This document shows, piece after piece, positions 22,001-35,988 of a stretch of 64,000 nt of DNA. The notes beneath the pieces were generated by a model, which saw nothing but the letters and a program-made list of their open reading frames with translations, ran no database searches and had not been told where the DNA came from. The DNA comes from Smittia aterrima. Its lineage: Eukaryota > Arthropoda > Insecta > Diptera > Chironomidae. Positions within the stretch are counted from its first letter, which is position 1, and each line of letters starts with the position of its first letter. The translations under genes were made by a program, and so were the position numbers. Location: the NCBI GenBank assembly GCA_033063855.1, contig CP093831.1, forward strand, positions 9,610,001 to 9,674,000, written 5' to 3'.

Positions 22001-25000
22001 TAAAGGCTCTTTTCAAATAATAATTAGTTTAATCTTTTGATGTTTTTGCAGTTGATTACACCTCGAGAATTGGCTGTAGTTACTTACCCCTCGCCCTCCT
22101 TAGATTTTGAAGGAACGAAAAAAGCCTTTTACCGATATCCTCGATTTTTTTTCTTTCCCGAGTAAGATGACATCAACAAATGAACGAGTGAGGGAGGAAC
22201 TGAAATATTCTGTCCCACACAATCAATAAATCTTAATGGAATTCTCCTCTTTTATCAGAACTAACTTAATAGAAAAACATTATTGATTTGATTCAATCAT
22301 CTTCGATGAGGTTTTCGGGTTGCCGAGCGTTTGTGGATATGAAGAAGAAAAATGAGAAGCGTAAAATATATGACGGGAATGAAATGAAGAGAATGGATTA
22401 TGGTTTATGTGCTCCAGAAATGTTCTGAAATTGATTGGCTAAGTGAAAATATTGCTGTAGCAACAATGAGATCATTACGCAACTAATAATCTCTTGCTGT
22501 GGCTTCAAAGGATAATTCTCATTGCTCGTTTTATTAATATTTCAGCTTTTATTACATAAAACGCTTTAGCTCGAAATGATGAAGCCGATAAAGGAGAAAG
22601 TTTTCCTAAAAGTGCTTCAACTGCGTCATGGCAATGCGTGGGGAGCTTTCGGCAGCGCTGACTTTCTATTGAAGTTCATTAAAATAAAAGTTCATGACGA
22701 TCTTGCTAAACTTTTCCCTAGCGAGACTACAATGTTGATTGTTTCCGACACAGCTTAAAAGTTTATTAAACTCGACTGCAATAAATATATTTCAAGGATT
22801 ATTGCTGTCGTAGCAGGAGCCATTGGGAAAATATTACAAACGCATTTTGTTGTTAAAGTTTTATTTGCTACACTTCTCTCTTCTCTCGCATAAAACTTTT
22901 CTCCTCTAAAGGAAAATCTTAAACTTCCGATAAGACTTTTTAGCTTCGGAGGGCGAGCAAATGCTGAAACCAAAGTTGGAGCAGAAAGTTTCGTCTTTTA
23001 TGAATTCACGACTCTTGTTATTATTATAAATAAAGTACAGAAAAGCTTTCAACTACTTAGTCATACTTTCTCCTTCTGCTTCCTCTTCTTCTATCTACTC
23101 GAGAAGCATTCGTTTTAGAATGTTTCGAAAATTTATTCTCCGTCCCAACTTCAAAACGTGTTTGAGAGTCGAATTTCAAAAAAGCGTTAGAGTCGAGCAG
23201 AAGGAAACAGATTCCTCGTAAGAAAATTTTACACAATTCTAAACAAAAGCAAAACATCTGAGAACTCTTGGGAAGAGAAAGATATTTCATGTACAAAACG
23301 CTTCAATTAAAATTGTGCTGTGACTGTCGAGGATTTCCATCTGCTTAAGATGTTTCTCTCTTGCTGTTTCGTGTTTCTATTTTTTTTTGTTTTGGGAAAG
23401 TTTCTTGTATCTTATTACTTTCGAAAATTTCTCTTCTGAATACATGAGTGAACTGATGAACGAGGAATTTTATATTCTCAAAGCTCATCATAGCATGAAA
23501 TCAGCCCTGAAAAGTTCCAGAAGTTTTCTCCATCAGTGAGAGCGGGTTGATGGAAATTAAATTCTCAGCTTGAACACGAATCTAATCTACAAATTATGAT
23601 GTTATTATTTTAATGGAAATTGCAGATAGAATTATGTTGTTGAGGAGTAAGAGAATAGATCGCTGTGAAAGTGATTACGACGACTGCCTTAGACATCGAA
23701 AGCCTACGTCACAAAGGAAGATTAAATTTCTATGATAGAAAATTGTGTTGTTAAGAGAGAGACGCTTACGCTTACAGTCTATAAGCTACAGAGCTTTTGT
23801 TTCTTCTAAGGCTTCACGTTATTTATGAAACCACCCAACCACCAACGTCTCATTCCAGCATCTTACGTGTTACCAAAAGTTTCTCCGAAGTTGCGTTACA
23901 TCTAATCATTCTCAAGTAAAGAGAATCTTTTTTGAGAAGTGAATTATTTCTATTTTTAAGCTACCGCTTTTAAACTGAATTGGAAATGTGTGGAGTTCAG
24001 GGGATGGGAGCATGGATCGTTTATTCTGAATAAATCTCGTTTATGGTGTGAAATTTAATTTCGTTGTATGCTTCAATCTTGTCATTCAAGTGACACATGT
24101 CTTACTGCGAGAGACTCGCTCTGTTTCAAGAAGCTTCCTAAAACGTTAATACTGTCAAAGCATGCCAAGAATATAATGCCAAACTGCTCGTGTGTTCATC
24201 GAAAGGAAATCAAAATGGGAAAGCTTTCAGCTCTGGAAGTTAAAAAGATGGCGAAACCTTTTTTTTTCGTCGCAAAGAGAAACTTGAGATTCGATGTCTT
24301 ACCTTGTTCGACGAACGTTCACGTCGTCGATTTGTCGAATAACGAGATGAAAAGAAACAGAACAAATTGTCAAGAGGGAAACGGAGACGAGAAAACAGAG
24401 AAATTACTAAATTATGTATTAGCTTCGTCGTCGTGTTGGGGTTTTATCTCTGACCTTAGCTTAGCTTTTCTTTTCAGTTCCTCTCCACTCCATTCGACGC
24501 TTTACGAATTCGAAAGCACCTGAACGACACTAACCCAGTAAATGTGCAGACATTAAATTTCCTTTGGGACACGACACCCCCGCTTCACGTCGTCTTATCG
24601 AGTCGAGTCATTTTCTTTAATTAGTTCCAAATAATCGACCAACCACCCAACTCCCATCTTGAAAATTCATTGTTGTTCGCTCGATTTCCATTTCGGAACG
24701 ATACCGGAAATTGTTAGTTTCTCCCGAGCTTTGAATGTAAAGGACTTACGAGCAACCGAATCTCCCAAAAGATTTTATTTCCCTAAACCACATTTAATTG
24801 ATTTTTATGTTTCCGTGCTTTTTTCCACCGTTTGGCATTCTTCGATCGACTCTTGAACAAATTGAAACGTACATTCATTCAGGAAACTCAATAATCCTTA
24901 CAGCTCTATTTCTATTACAAGCACTAAACTATGAACGTTACGACGGAATTTTATCGGTCGCTCCTCTCTCCATTTTCCGATACGGATTTAAAATCCAGTT

Positions 25001-28000
25001 TTATTCGATTTCTACAGATAGTGGGAGAAGGAACAGGACGAGAATAAATTCGCTCGAATGTTGATGTATATGTTGAGTGATGTAAGCTCTTTCTGTTAAA
25101 GTTAACGAAGCTTTCATTCGAAAATTAATTGCATTTCGATAGCAAGCGATTGTCAAACAATCTTCTCTCGAATGTCATCAAAAAGAGCTTTCGGGTTGAA
25201 AAATGAAAAACGAGAGTGGGATGAGTTGAGTTAATTTGAAACAAAGATCAAATAAACTCGAAGTTTTGAATTGAAAATTTTTGTAGACTCGAAGCTTATT
25301 GGAAAAATATTTGAATAAAATTTTTACTCGGAGAAGTTTGTGTAAATAAAACGAAATTAAATTTTCATCGAATGGAAAATCGAGCGATCGAAAATGGAAA
25401 ATGCTTTCGAATTGATTCATGTACATGAAAGTGTTCTCAATGTTCTTCGAAATCTTAAGAATTCAATTCACTGAAGAATGCATTAAGGAAAAAGTTTTCT
25501 GAAATCAATTTTCTCAGCTCACAAACAACCCACTCAAGAGAAACTTTACAAATAGTTCTCAAGTGCGATTACATTTGAGCTCGGTTATGAGTGGAAGCTT
25601 TTCAATGAAGAGAAGTTCAACACAATGGCTGAAGCAGTCGAGTCGATAAAGTTTGCAATCCCCTAAAAGCCAAGTTCGTATCTCAATGGACTTACAGTCA
25701 GCCGACGTTCGATGCATACGAAATTACTTTGAGCAAGTTCCTTTCCATTGTAAACAAGAACCTTAACATCAAAAGAGTACGCTCGAGGACTCAACGAAAA
25801 GTTTCAATGCTAAACGCTTTCCGAGACACATTTGATCTCTTCGCAGCTCCACACATCGAGTAAACACAATTGCTGCCTTTTTCCCACGACGAAAACTTCT
25901 TTAACATTCATGTCGCAAAATAAATCAAATCCCTCGATGAAATTCCTTTCTTCGCTCTCAACACACACATTCCATCATCATGTGAGTTTGATAGAGTGAG
26001 ATAAGAAAAAAGAATCGAGAGAAATGCTTAGTTCCTTCTTCTTTATTCACACCCACACTCGCTTCAGTTAAATCAAATCAGAAGAAAATTGTCATTTCTC
26101 CGACGAGGCCAGCAAATAAATCGAGAAATAATGGAAAACTTTTTCGCATATTCTAAAGAAAATCTCAACTTCTCTTAGACAAGACATGAATCTTCAAAAT
26201 AGTCGCCAGAGGTCGCTGCTAAATATTCGGCTCGAAGGACCATGAGATGAGAGTACAAATTCTATTCTAGAAGATACATGAACGGTTCATGAAAGCTCTC
26301 TAGGAATTACACGTAGAATTTAACAATTCTAAATTGAGAAGGGTTCGAAATAAAGTCGAAGCTTGCGATTCACTCATGAATGGCTCAGAATAAATTCTCA
26401 GGACCGTGGATAAAAGACATCGACGATTCCTTTATCACTAAATCGCTTTAAAATTTTACTAGGCTTACAAAAGAGAAGAAGAAGGAGAATTCATGAAATT
26501 GTTTGCAGCGAAAAATTGGATTTCATAAGAAAACAAATTCAGTTTTCTCTCTTTCCCTTGAATATCAACTACTTTAACCCGATTGTACCTTTTGCCACTC
26601 TTTGCATGTATCCATGAGTTTTTGTTTGACAAAAGGATTCGAGATAAGGTTTCGGACAATGAAATCAAACAAATTTGAATTGAGGGACTTTGTAGCTTCG
26701 GCGATAGAGCGGAGAATCGCTCCAACATAAAGCAAGTTTTAGATTGAATTCTTCTTTTTGCCCTCGCTATAGCAACAACCCCCCCCCCCTCTTCGGCTTG
26801 AATGAAAAATGCCGCACATGTGAAGATTCATTTCTTCACAGACCGTGGGAGAAGAAGAAAATTCTGAATCCAAGTGAACGAAGAGCTTTTTCTGTAATCA
26901 ATTGTACGAAAGTAAAAAGCCCTCGCTCGTTCGCACACGATGTGAAAGATTTCGTCATAGAAATATCGCAATTCTTCTTTGTTGCCCTCCTCTCCTTTCC
27001 ATCATAAATACTCAACATATTGCACAGTCTCTCCATGCGGCAAGACGAGCACAAAAAATGGCAAATCATGTAACGCGGGGAAAATCTTCTTAAAATGAAA
27101 ATTAGATCTTGAAGTTATGGGCAACGCCAGTTTCAACATGAAAGGGTTGTGAACGAAGTTTCTATTCAAATTCGAATTTATCGTGCACTTACAAACAATA
27201 AAATTTATTGTGAGAAAGCAACGAGAAGGAAATCTCTTCTCAAAACAATTTTCTCGAACGAGGAAAATATTTTTTATTTATATTTTGCCGCACGCGAGGG
27301 CCTCCGTTTGCAAATAAATGTGAAAAATGTGTAGATTTTTTTCGGGGTTGAAGCGAGCGAGATGCAAGAGAAAACTTTCATTGAGTTATATTCGTTGAGC
27401 TCATGTGCGCTTTCCTTCTCAAAAGCTTCGTTTCAATTGAAAGAACACGGACTTAAGTTGTGGAAATTGAAAAAAGAGATTTTCTTTCCCAGACGAGCGA
27501 AGGAGTAAAATCCTCGTTCGGAGGAGTTTATCGAAAATTCTTCAAATGATGCAAATAGTTTTGTCAGAGAGAAATGTGTATAAGCACGGAATGCAAGTTG
27601 ATTGATTCAATTTCTCGTTGCAATCATGCAGATGAAATTTTTCTTCCGTTTTCCGAGGTGCTTTCGAGAAAGTTTGCGACTTTTTTTTTTCTTGGCTCTC
27701 CACAACTAAAGTTGCAAGAATTTAGCAACAAAGCTTCTTGAAAGCCCTCAAGAGCCCCTTTCCCATAGAAGACTTTCTTGCTGCGCTATTCGGGAATACA
27801 AAGATTCCATCTAACGATTGCTATGCGGACAAATATTTGTAGCTAAAGATCTCATCAGATGTTGGAATAATCTCGAGCATTTTATTCGACTTCAGATAGC
27901 ATAAGCAATGCCAACTCTTGCTGTTGGCTCATAAATATTCATGCGGCAGCTTCGAAAGATTCGAAATCTACGCGTAAGAAAACTTTCACTCCATCGCTTG

Positions 28001-31000
28001 TCGTTATTGGCATCACAGGGAAAATAAATTAATTACAACTAAGGGTCACATAGAGGCCATAAATTAAAGCAAACATGTTGTATCGTTGAACAGGAAAAGA
28101 AAAGCGGGAAGCATAGTTAGGTTTAATTAGCATTGCCTTTCAACCTTGTAATGTTTATCCGATTAAAGTCATTATTCACGGCTGAACAGATACCAAGCAA
28201 ACCATGAACAATTAAACTCGAAGGAGTGGGATTTGCGCCTCCGCCTCTTTATTTCCTTTAATTTCTAATGATTTCCGCTTTGAAAGAATTTTCTTCTGCA
28301 TTTTCCATCAGAAATTGTACAATTATAAATTAAGCTTTTTAATGAGCGCACCTTTTCCATCTCGTGGGTCGTAATTATATTGAACTTGAACGGAGAACGC
28401 CCATCGCGAAAGCTCAGCGAGATGGGGAAGCGAGAGTTTCCATTTATTATAACAACATTTCATCACTTTGAAGTGAAATATTAATCGAAATGCTCTTGTG
28501 TGCAATATTTACTCACTCAAGAAAATTTATGCTCTTAATCAAGAATTAAATTTACTAACGAACAAGATGAGTCCTCTTATTTCCTCGAAATATGAAATTT
28601 TAATTCGATTGCTGACGGCGTTAAATCAAATTTTCAGAGCTTTCACTCCAAAACTCTTATTTATCTTCCCACCAGCGCTCTCGACGTTGAGCTAATTAAA
28701 GTTACATGAATCTTTTCATTCCGCACCGATAAACTTCATGCGATGATTTATTGATTGCGCTTGAGCTCGCTGAAGCTTCAACAAGGTGTAAATATTTGCA
28801 TTTTAATCCATGTCATGGATGGTGAGCTTCGTCAGCGATGAATTCTGAAAGTGAAATATCTTTCCCTTCAATTGATTTATAGTCTTCACGTCTTCATGTT
28901 GTGACATCGCTGATGAGACATTCCCAAGTCCAACACAACTGACCGAGCGATAAAAAATGTGGCATCGGCAAATGAGGTTTCCGATTATGCATACATAAGA
29001 ACTACGTGATGAGCAAACAGCGGAGGAACTGACAAAGCGAGAGACATTCCAAATGTCGAGTGAACATGTGTAAATGTGTAAATGTACTCGAGATAATTTA
29101 CATTTGGTTTAGAGTCGTAATAGAGTCGTGTACTTTTGTGTTTGCATGGCCTTTGCTTGAGAGGCTGTTTTGTTGATCCTGAAACCTATTGCCTTCCCCT
29201 TTGTCTCTTGTCATAGAAAGGAACATTGCCAGGTCTTGTTAATGAAGCTCTGGAGAATAATTCATTAATTATGAAGAGGTCGACTATCAATTGAATTGAA
29301 ATCTCCAGAAGAAAGTGACCAGTGCGGGTGATGAGGGTTGACGAACGACTGTAGATTTTTGAATGAAGAATGTGTGTTAAGTCAACGTCAATGTCACTAA
29401 CTTCGGTTACAGATATTACAAAAAATAATTGAAACATAAAATTAGTTTTCGTTTTGCAATCTCCTATAAAACATTTTCTGATCTGCGATTGACGTTTCTT
29501 AATTGATTCAACTTTGTTGAGTGCATTTTCTATTCAATGATAAACCTTTAAAGTATTCCTGACCGGGCCGCAGTGTCTGTAGCGATAAAGAAGTCGATCT
29601 AGTACGAAACATTTGCTTGCGCAGAAGCTCAACGAACATTTTATCCAGAATCGTCGACGCTTCGTTCGTTATCCAAGAATTTATTTGCTCCTTTGCTCGT
29701 GAAAGTTTCAGTTTTCCATCACTAGAACAGTATCGATTATCGTCTGATTTAGCAAACTCAAATGTTGACTGTCAATTAAAATTGATCCGCACTGTTGATT
29801 GCTTTTAGTTTTCCAACTCATGTGGGAGAAGAGTCAAATATTCATTGAAGGCAATTTCAGGTTAAAGAAGCTCAGAAATAATTGAGAACTTTTCCGAGTC
29901 AAGGTCACACTCGTTTGTGTGCGTTTGGGAGTACACGCAAAGCTCTCAACATCAGATTTTAATTCATTTCCTCATGCTACGTGTTGGCGAGAAAAATCGC
30001 GTAGATCCAATTAATAAACCTAATTATCGTTGCCTCCTAATTTGCCACTTTGTCGAGTCCCAAACCGGAAGAACCAGCCCTGAGCAACCTCAACGATGGT
30101 AACTGACCTACAAACAGTCCATTTAAATCCCTTTGGATCAACGCCTTCTTATCGCTCTCGATCTAAAACTGAAATCAATCATTTTTATGGGTTCTCGGAG
30201 AAGACTAAAAGAGATTGAAAAACTATTTTCTAAATCCATAATCACAGGGAAAACTTTTCCTTTTCGAGTGAAGACCAAACGAGTTTTCTGGAAAACTATT
30301 AAGATGAGGTCAACCAGAGACTAATTTCGATGGAAATCGGATAGATTTGTGGTTCCTCAAGGGTTTCTCCACATCCCGGGATTTCGGGATTTTCTCAAAT
30401 TCACCAATTTTCTTAAAGATTTAAACGAGAAATGAGTCTTCCGGTAACTTGCCTCATTTCAAAATTGATTACAACTTTTGTTTGTATGAAATATGCTGAG
30501 AATGTTTGTCTTCGACTACGAGTTACCATAGTTAGCTCAGTTTTCTGTGTGCGGTTTGGTTCGTAACTGCTGCATCATCTGATGAAATTTCTCATTTTTT
30601 GCTCTGCTCACTTCCCTTCTTTCTAATGAAAATACTTTTTACACATTGTTGGACGATGAGAGAGATAAACTAACCAGAATAAAACATTTTCGCCTCGAAA
30701 TAATTTTCTATTTTTCATTTTCAGTGTGGGCGTGAGATGGTCTTCGTTTTTTCCTTCTCCTTCTGCTGTAGCTTTTACATAAAATCCAGAGGAGAAGCCA
30801 AGCCAAGAAGGATCCATTGTTGATACTATCGCTCGGTCCCTTTTCACCAGTTTCTTTTGTTGTGTAATGTGTTGCCGGCGATAATACATAACAATGGCAG
30901 TTCCTTTATCACTGCGGAGCGATTCGTCAGAGATGGCAAAGTTTCTCAACGCCGCCAATGCTCAGTGATATTTAAGATGTGAGCGGAATTCTACTGCAGT

Positions 31001-32877
31001 GTTGCTGGTTTTATTTTATTTCGCATTCTCGGTTGCAATTTTATGTATTTTCAAACTTAATTGAATAAACTTTTCGTTTCTCGCATTTTAACACTGATGA
31101 TGGTTTGAGGTTTTGTGAATGTGCAACCACGATCTGCAGCATAGAAATAGATTTTCTATCGAACCCTTTGCAATCTACCGATCTAACCGAAGGCGAGAGA
31201 GCGGGAGATACATCAGAGCACATCGACATTCATTGCATTTGATATTAGATCAATATACCGCTTGGCAATCATCGAACGAGAATTTACTTTCACTCAATTT
31301 CAGATGCAAAGTGCAATAGCATTTTCTGTCCTGTCATTAATCAAACGAGCGAATCGAAACATTAAATGTGCAATAAAAACCCATTCCTCCATGCATTGTG
31401 AGTTCCATCGACCACATAAATCCAACATGTAAATTCGAAATTAAAACGAGCAAAATTCAAACACTTTGTGTAGGAGAGTGTCAGATGAAAACCTGAATTA
31501 AATGGTGAAGCTGGAAATTTCAATCAAACGAAACCGCAATCGCATAAAATGGTTTTGCGCTGTCATCCGAGAGAGATGTGAATGTTGCGATTGTCAGCTT
31601 GCGTCGGGCCAGGTTTCACTTTAAAGTTTATCCTCTTCCCGCTAACACGTAAGCTTTGAATGGAAATATGAATCGCGGAAAATTGAGTTTTCACGTCAAT
31701 TTGTGAAAGCTCTCGACTTCACAAGCTTTCAGTGCTGTGGCAACGAGAGAAACATATGCCAATTAAAAAGCGCTTTCACTCAAACTATTTAAATGACGTC
31801 AGTTGCTATACAAATTGTTATTCTTTGTTACGATTGTGTACTTCTCGGTTGAAAACCTTTTTAATGGAAGTTGCATTATTAAGAACTTTCAACAAGTTAT
31901 CGAATGTCCAATTAAAGGAAGAATGTTAACGATAAAGCTTAGAAGCAAAAAAGTGCAATCCATCAACCGATAACTTGATGAAATTCCCTTTAATCCTCTT
32001 TAAGATTGCTTTAAACAGCGCCTGTTCAATTTTATTCCGTTTCCCGTCAGCTCAGCGTTAAATTCCAATGAGAAACAATTCAAATTAATCAGCCCAATCG
32101 GTTTTGCATAAAAACGCTCCCGGATCAGAATAAACTACAATGCATGTTAATTGTCAGTCGTCTGGCTGATTTAATGAACAATTCTTTTTGCTTCCCCTCC
32201 TCATCGGACAGTAATTGCAATTAAGTCGACATTTGACAAGACACAAACATCATTCGTCAGTTTGCGATGAGTTAAAATAATTACAGCTTCGTATTCACAA
32301 AAAAAAAGAAGAATTTTCCACTTTTTCCGAACAAAAGTTTGCAAACATAAACGAGACAGAAAATTTGATGCGAGATAAATTGGTCTAAAATTCATTTTGA
32401 CGTTTAATTTCACAGTGCCCATGGGAAACCCAAACTTTTTTTTGTGCAATTCACAAACCGAATTGTCTGAAGCAAAAAAACGAGACAAATTATTAATTTT
32501 TGCTTGCTTTGATGGTTAAACTTGCTGATGCTTTAATCTTGAGAAGATGTTTGTGTTGCAAGACTTGAGAGTGTTTGCTGATGCATTTCATTAAATTTGA
32601 TAGCATGTGGATGACATGATACGAGAGGAATCAAATTAATTTGTTTACAATCTTGAGTTGCTTCACATAAATTATAGCGAAGTGGTTAAATATTGTTTAT
32701 AAGCGATGCTGAGATTCACTTGAAAATCTTGAGTCTTGACAAACAATTAAATTTTGCGGGAAAATTCCGAGATATTGTGAAAAGAAGTTAAATTTGTTCC
32801 ACTCAATTGCTCTCGTGGTTTTCTAATTAAGACATTTTCCGCTGATTTCTCATGCTTAGTTGAACAACTTGAAAGCT
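16087..32877. other. 16.8-kb stretch with no recognisable gene
   Basis: Only short ORFs with atypical composition occur on either strand (the longest, 151 residues at 24068-24523, has no motif and many in-frame oddities). No tRNA-like B box, rRNA or transposase was seen. AT-rich with scattered homopolymers such as 11 C at 26779-26789. It could hold regulatory DNA, non-coding RNA, or tiny exons that cannot be found by eye. Confidence 0.55.
26779..26789. repeat. Poly-C run
   Basis: Eleven consecutive C in an otherwise AT-rich region. Confidence 0.8.
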
Positions 32878-32885
32878 TATAAAAG
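32878..32885 (+). promoter_or_regulatory. TATA box of astacin 1
   Basis: TATAAAAG about 58-65 bp upstream of the ATG at 32943, with an initiator-like ATTAGTT about 30 bp further on. Confidence 0.6.
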
Positions 32886-32942
32886 AGCTGTTGGAAGTGA
32901 CAGCTCAAAATTAGTTTTGTCTTGTTTCGGAATTGAAGAAAA

Positions 32943-34119
32943 ATGTTTAAACATTTAATAGCTCTCGCGTTAATCTCAAATGTTTTCGTGGACACTTTTA
33001 ATTTCACGTTGAATGATGAAGATGAGCAGGAAGACGAAGATATCATGGAAGATCAACCATCATCAAGTGACGACGATGTGAATCTTGTCAAAATTGGCGA
33101 TATGTTGTTGACGAATGACCAATACGATTACCTTTACAAAAGGGATCCGAACAAACGAGTTGGATACACAAGTGCTGATAAGAAGTGGCCGAAGGGCATC
33201 GTTCCTATAAAGTTCAAGGAAGGAGACTTTGACGAATCGATGAAAGAGAAAGTTCGGTTCGCAATGGATTATATCATGAACGTCTCATGCATCAAGTTCA
33301 AGACAGAATTTAATCAATCAGAGTTTCCCAACTTCGTGTTGGTCAAGTATCAATACGGAGCGTGTAGCTCTCAAGTTGGTAATCGTCAAAATGGACCACA
33401 AGCTTTGAATCTTCACGAAAGATGTGGAAAGGGCAACATCGTACACGAGTTGTTGCACTCACTTGGTCTTCTTCATATGCACACTTCTCCCGAGAGAGAC
33501 AACTTCGTCAAAATAATTTTCGAGAATATTAGACCAGAAACAGTTCGCAATTTCGAGAAGACTCTTGCTCCTGTGAGCATGTATGATACTCTTTACGATT
33601 ATACTTCGATCATGCATTACGGGTAAGCTTTGAAAATCAAATTTCAATGAGACGTCTCAAGCTTTCTTCAGTCAAAATTCATTTCAGAAAGGAAGTTCAA
33701 ACGTTAAAGTTTACACAACAATTCTTCCAAAAGAGAAAGCTTCCGAGATGGGACAAAGAAAAAGTAATTGAGAACTGTCAAAAGATAAAATTCATCAAAA
33801 ATCTAAATTTTTAGGAATGAGTGATGGAGACATTACAAGATTGAATCGAATGTACAAGTGCCCTAACTTTGAGCGCAAAGAAGTTGAAATTTTCCAAGAA
33901 TCTGAGTCACTAAGTGATTTGGAAGATGAAACTTCAAACGAAGCAAACGATTCAAACTCACAACAACACAACAAAGGAGAACTTGTCCGGCGAACTTCTC
34001 AATCGGAAACTTCTTCGTTAGCTTTGAACGAACAAGTTAAAGAGTTAGTCAATGTAGTTTTGAACTATATTAAGCCTCTTTGCGACTTGGAAGCGAAATT
34101 GAAAAGAACTTTGATTTAA
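32943..34119 (+). CDS. Astacin-family secreted zinc metalloprotease 1
   Basis: Exons 32943-33622, 33672-33763 and 33815-34119 give 358 residues; introns are 49-51 bp. Signal peptide about 1-18; acidic prodomain with the Asp switch in KIGDML (D53), which blocks the zinc in the zymogen. Catalytic domain from about 75: zinc site HELLHSLGLLH (168-178), Met-turn SIMHYG (M224, Tyr ligand 226), end of the domain at RLNRMYKC. Cys residues suit the two usual disulfides. The Glu that normally follows the third His is Met. The third exon adds about 90 residues beyond the usual end: an acidic linker, then YIKPLCDLEAKLKR. First of three tandem loci; secreted, and able to cleave proteins if activated. The exon 2 acceptor (CTTCAG|TCAAAA) was chosen because it restores QRKRMSDGDI. 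Confidence 0.88.
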
Positions 34120-34131
34120 AAATGTTTAAAG

Positions 34132-34137
34132 AATAAA
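34132..34137 (+). terminator. Polyadenylation signal of astacin 1
   Basis: AATAAA 13 bp past the stop codon. Confidence 0.55.
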
Positions 34138-34359
34138 ATAAAATCATGAAATCGAATATTTTATTCTCAAGTCTTCAGATTTACAAATAAAATCATGAAA
34201 AATCCATCAAGACATCAGAGATTTGATTTAAAACGAAGAACCTACTCAAGCTTCACTGGAAAATCAAGACTTTCTGTCAAGCGAAATTGACAAATCGAAT
34301 TTAAAACGAAAACAAATTGTCAACACGTTTTTTCAATTGCTTTGACACATTTTGAAAAC

Positions 34360-34367
34360 TATAAAAG
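34360..34367 (+). promoter_or_regulatory. TATA box of the astacin pseudogene
   Basis: TATAAAAG about 45-52 bp upstream of the ATG at 34412, in the same place as in astacin 1, so the decayed copy may still be transcribed. Confidence 0.45.
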
Positions 34368-34411
34368 AAGTTGAAAGCTTTTTGAAGCTTTAAAGTTCTC
34401 TTGTTTTTGAA

Positions 34412-35589
34412 ATGAAAGCTTTAAAGTTTTATTATTTTTCATTTCAGTGTCGAATGGATTTGTCGCTTCGTCTGCAGAAGTTTCTCAGCTTTCGTCTTAT
34501 AAATTATTCTCCAGAGATTTATTTTAAGTAATCCAGCACAGATCAAGACGACGGCGAGTTGAAAGATGCTCTTGAGGTCAAAGAAACTGAGAATCTAATT
34601 CCAATCGGCGACTGTTACTCACAAAGGAGCAGTACAACTTCCATTATAAGAGAGATCCGAACAAGCGAGAAGGACTTTCAGCAGCTGACGCTAAGTGGCT
34701 AATCGCCATCGTTCCGATAAGACTTCGGAAAGGATATTTCAGCGAAGATATGAAGGAGAAAATCCGCTTCGCCTTGGATTATGTTACGGACGTCTTGTGC
34801 ATTCAGTTCAAGACAGATTTTGATGAAAATGAGTTTCTCAACTTCGTACTCATCCAGTATGTTGATAAGTCATGCAGCTCACAAGTTGGCTTGATAGTTA
34901 GAGAGCAACATCTGAATCTTTATGAGAAATGTGGCAAAGGCATCATAATTCACGAGGTTCTTCACACTCTTGGCTTCATGCACATGCACACATCGCCCGA
35001 GAGGGACAACTTCGTCAAGATTATTTTCGAGAACATCAGATCAGACACACTGAACAATTTTTCTTGCACCTGTGAGCATGTTCGAGACGCTTTACGAATA
35101 TTCCTCGATCATGTATTTCTAGTGAGTCTACGAACTCAGACGGATAAGATTGCAGTCAATTGAACTCTCTTCTCCTCAAGGCGCTACATTTTCTAGAAAG
35201 GAAATCCAAAAATAAAGATGTTCAAGAAGATTCTTTCGTAGGAAAAAGATTCTGAGATGGGGCAGAGAAAAAGTAAATTAAATAAATCTTTTGAACTGAG
35301 CAATCGAAGAGAAATGTTTGTTCTTAAAGGAATGACCGATGGCGACATCACTCGCTTGAATCGAATGTACAAATGTGCTAACTTTGAAGATCAAAAAGTG
35401 GAAGTTTACAAAGAGACGACAGACGTTGCGACTAAGATTGTTATCAATCAGGATGAGTCAAATGACGAAGAAGACGACGATTTATTTCAACTAATGAGAA
35501 ATTTTGTAAAACAACTGAAAAGTCTCATCAAACCACATTGCGATTTTATTATTAAAATTAAATCTTTTATTCATAGAAATAATCATTGA
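34412..35589 (+). pseudogene. Astacin pseudogene (locus 2)
   Basis: Clear sister of astacin 1, with long identical stretches such as SPERDNFVKIIFENIR, an intact zinc site HEVLHTLGFMH and a conserved last exon (from about 35331). Lesions: a one-base deletion inside the Gly-Asp-Met switch near 34612; a frame-breaking deletion after NNF near 35060, past which the correct frame resumes at LAPVSMF; Met-turn MHYG changed to MYF-stop (35111-35122), losing the Tyr ligand; and an in-frame TAG before the EMGQRK segment (near 35240). A signal-like exon at 34412 ends in a stop without a convincing donor. Several independent lesions make assembly error unlikely. AATAAA follows the stop at 35589-35594. Confidence 0.85.
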
Positions 35590-35594
35590 ATAAA

Positions 35595-35922
35595 GTCTTT
35601 GAAATTCCTTTCACGATAATGATTCCATGAGCGTAGAATATGATTTCCTTTAATGAAATTGTTCTCAAACTTGCGGTTGACATTCAATTGTTCATCAGTT
35701 CATTAAGGAAGCGCTTGAGGTCTAACCTACAGCTCAAAAAACATCCGAGTAAATCTACTTCTCTTGTTAGCAAAACTTTTGCTACTTAAACATTTGCATT
35801 TTCCTATCAGTTTAAACACAAACAACTCACAAATTAAAAAATTTTCTTCGCTCAATTGGATTTGTTTTCACTAATTAAGAAGTTTCTCAATTATTTCCGA
35901 AGGCTTGCGATTTAAATTCTCA
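35595..35922. other. Spacer between astacin loci 2 and 3
   Basis: AT-rich, no coding signal seen. Confidence 0.6.
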
Positions 35923-35929
35923 TATAAAG
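35923..35929 (+). promoter_or_regulatory. TATA box and initiator of astacin 3
   Basis: TATAAAG, followed by TCAGTT (35944-35949), an arthropod initiator. The spacing is a little short. Confidence 0.5.
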
Positions 35930-35988
35930 AAGCGATTACTAACTCAGTTGGAGATTATTTTCTATTTCCAGATTTAAATTCCCGAAAG

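Noticed and set aside
24068..24523. 151-residue + strand ORF in the gene-poor stretch
   Set aside because: No recognisable motif, signal peptide or splice context; composition looks like translated non-coding DNA.
16087..32877. Search by eye for tRNA genes, known microRNAs and CRISPR-like arrays
   Set aside because: No B-box-like GGTTCRANTCC sequence, no remembered conserved insect microRNA seed context and no spaced direct repeats were found.
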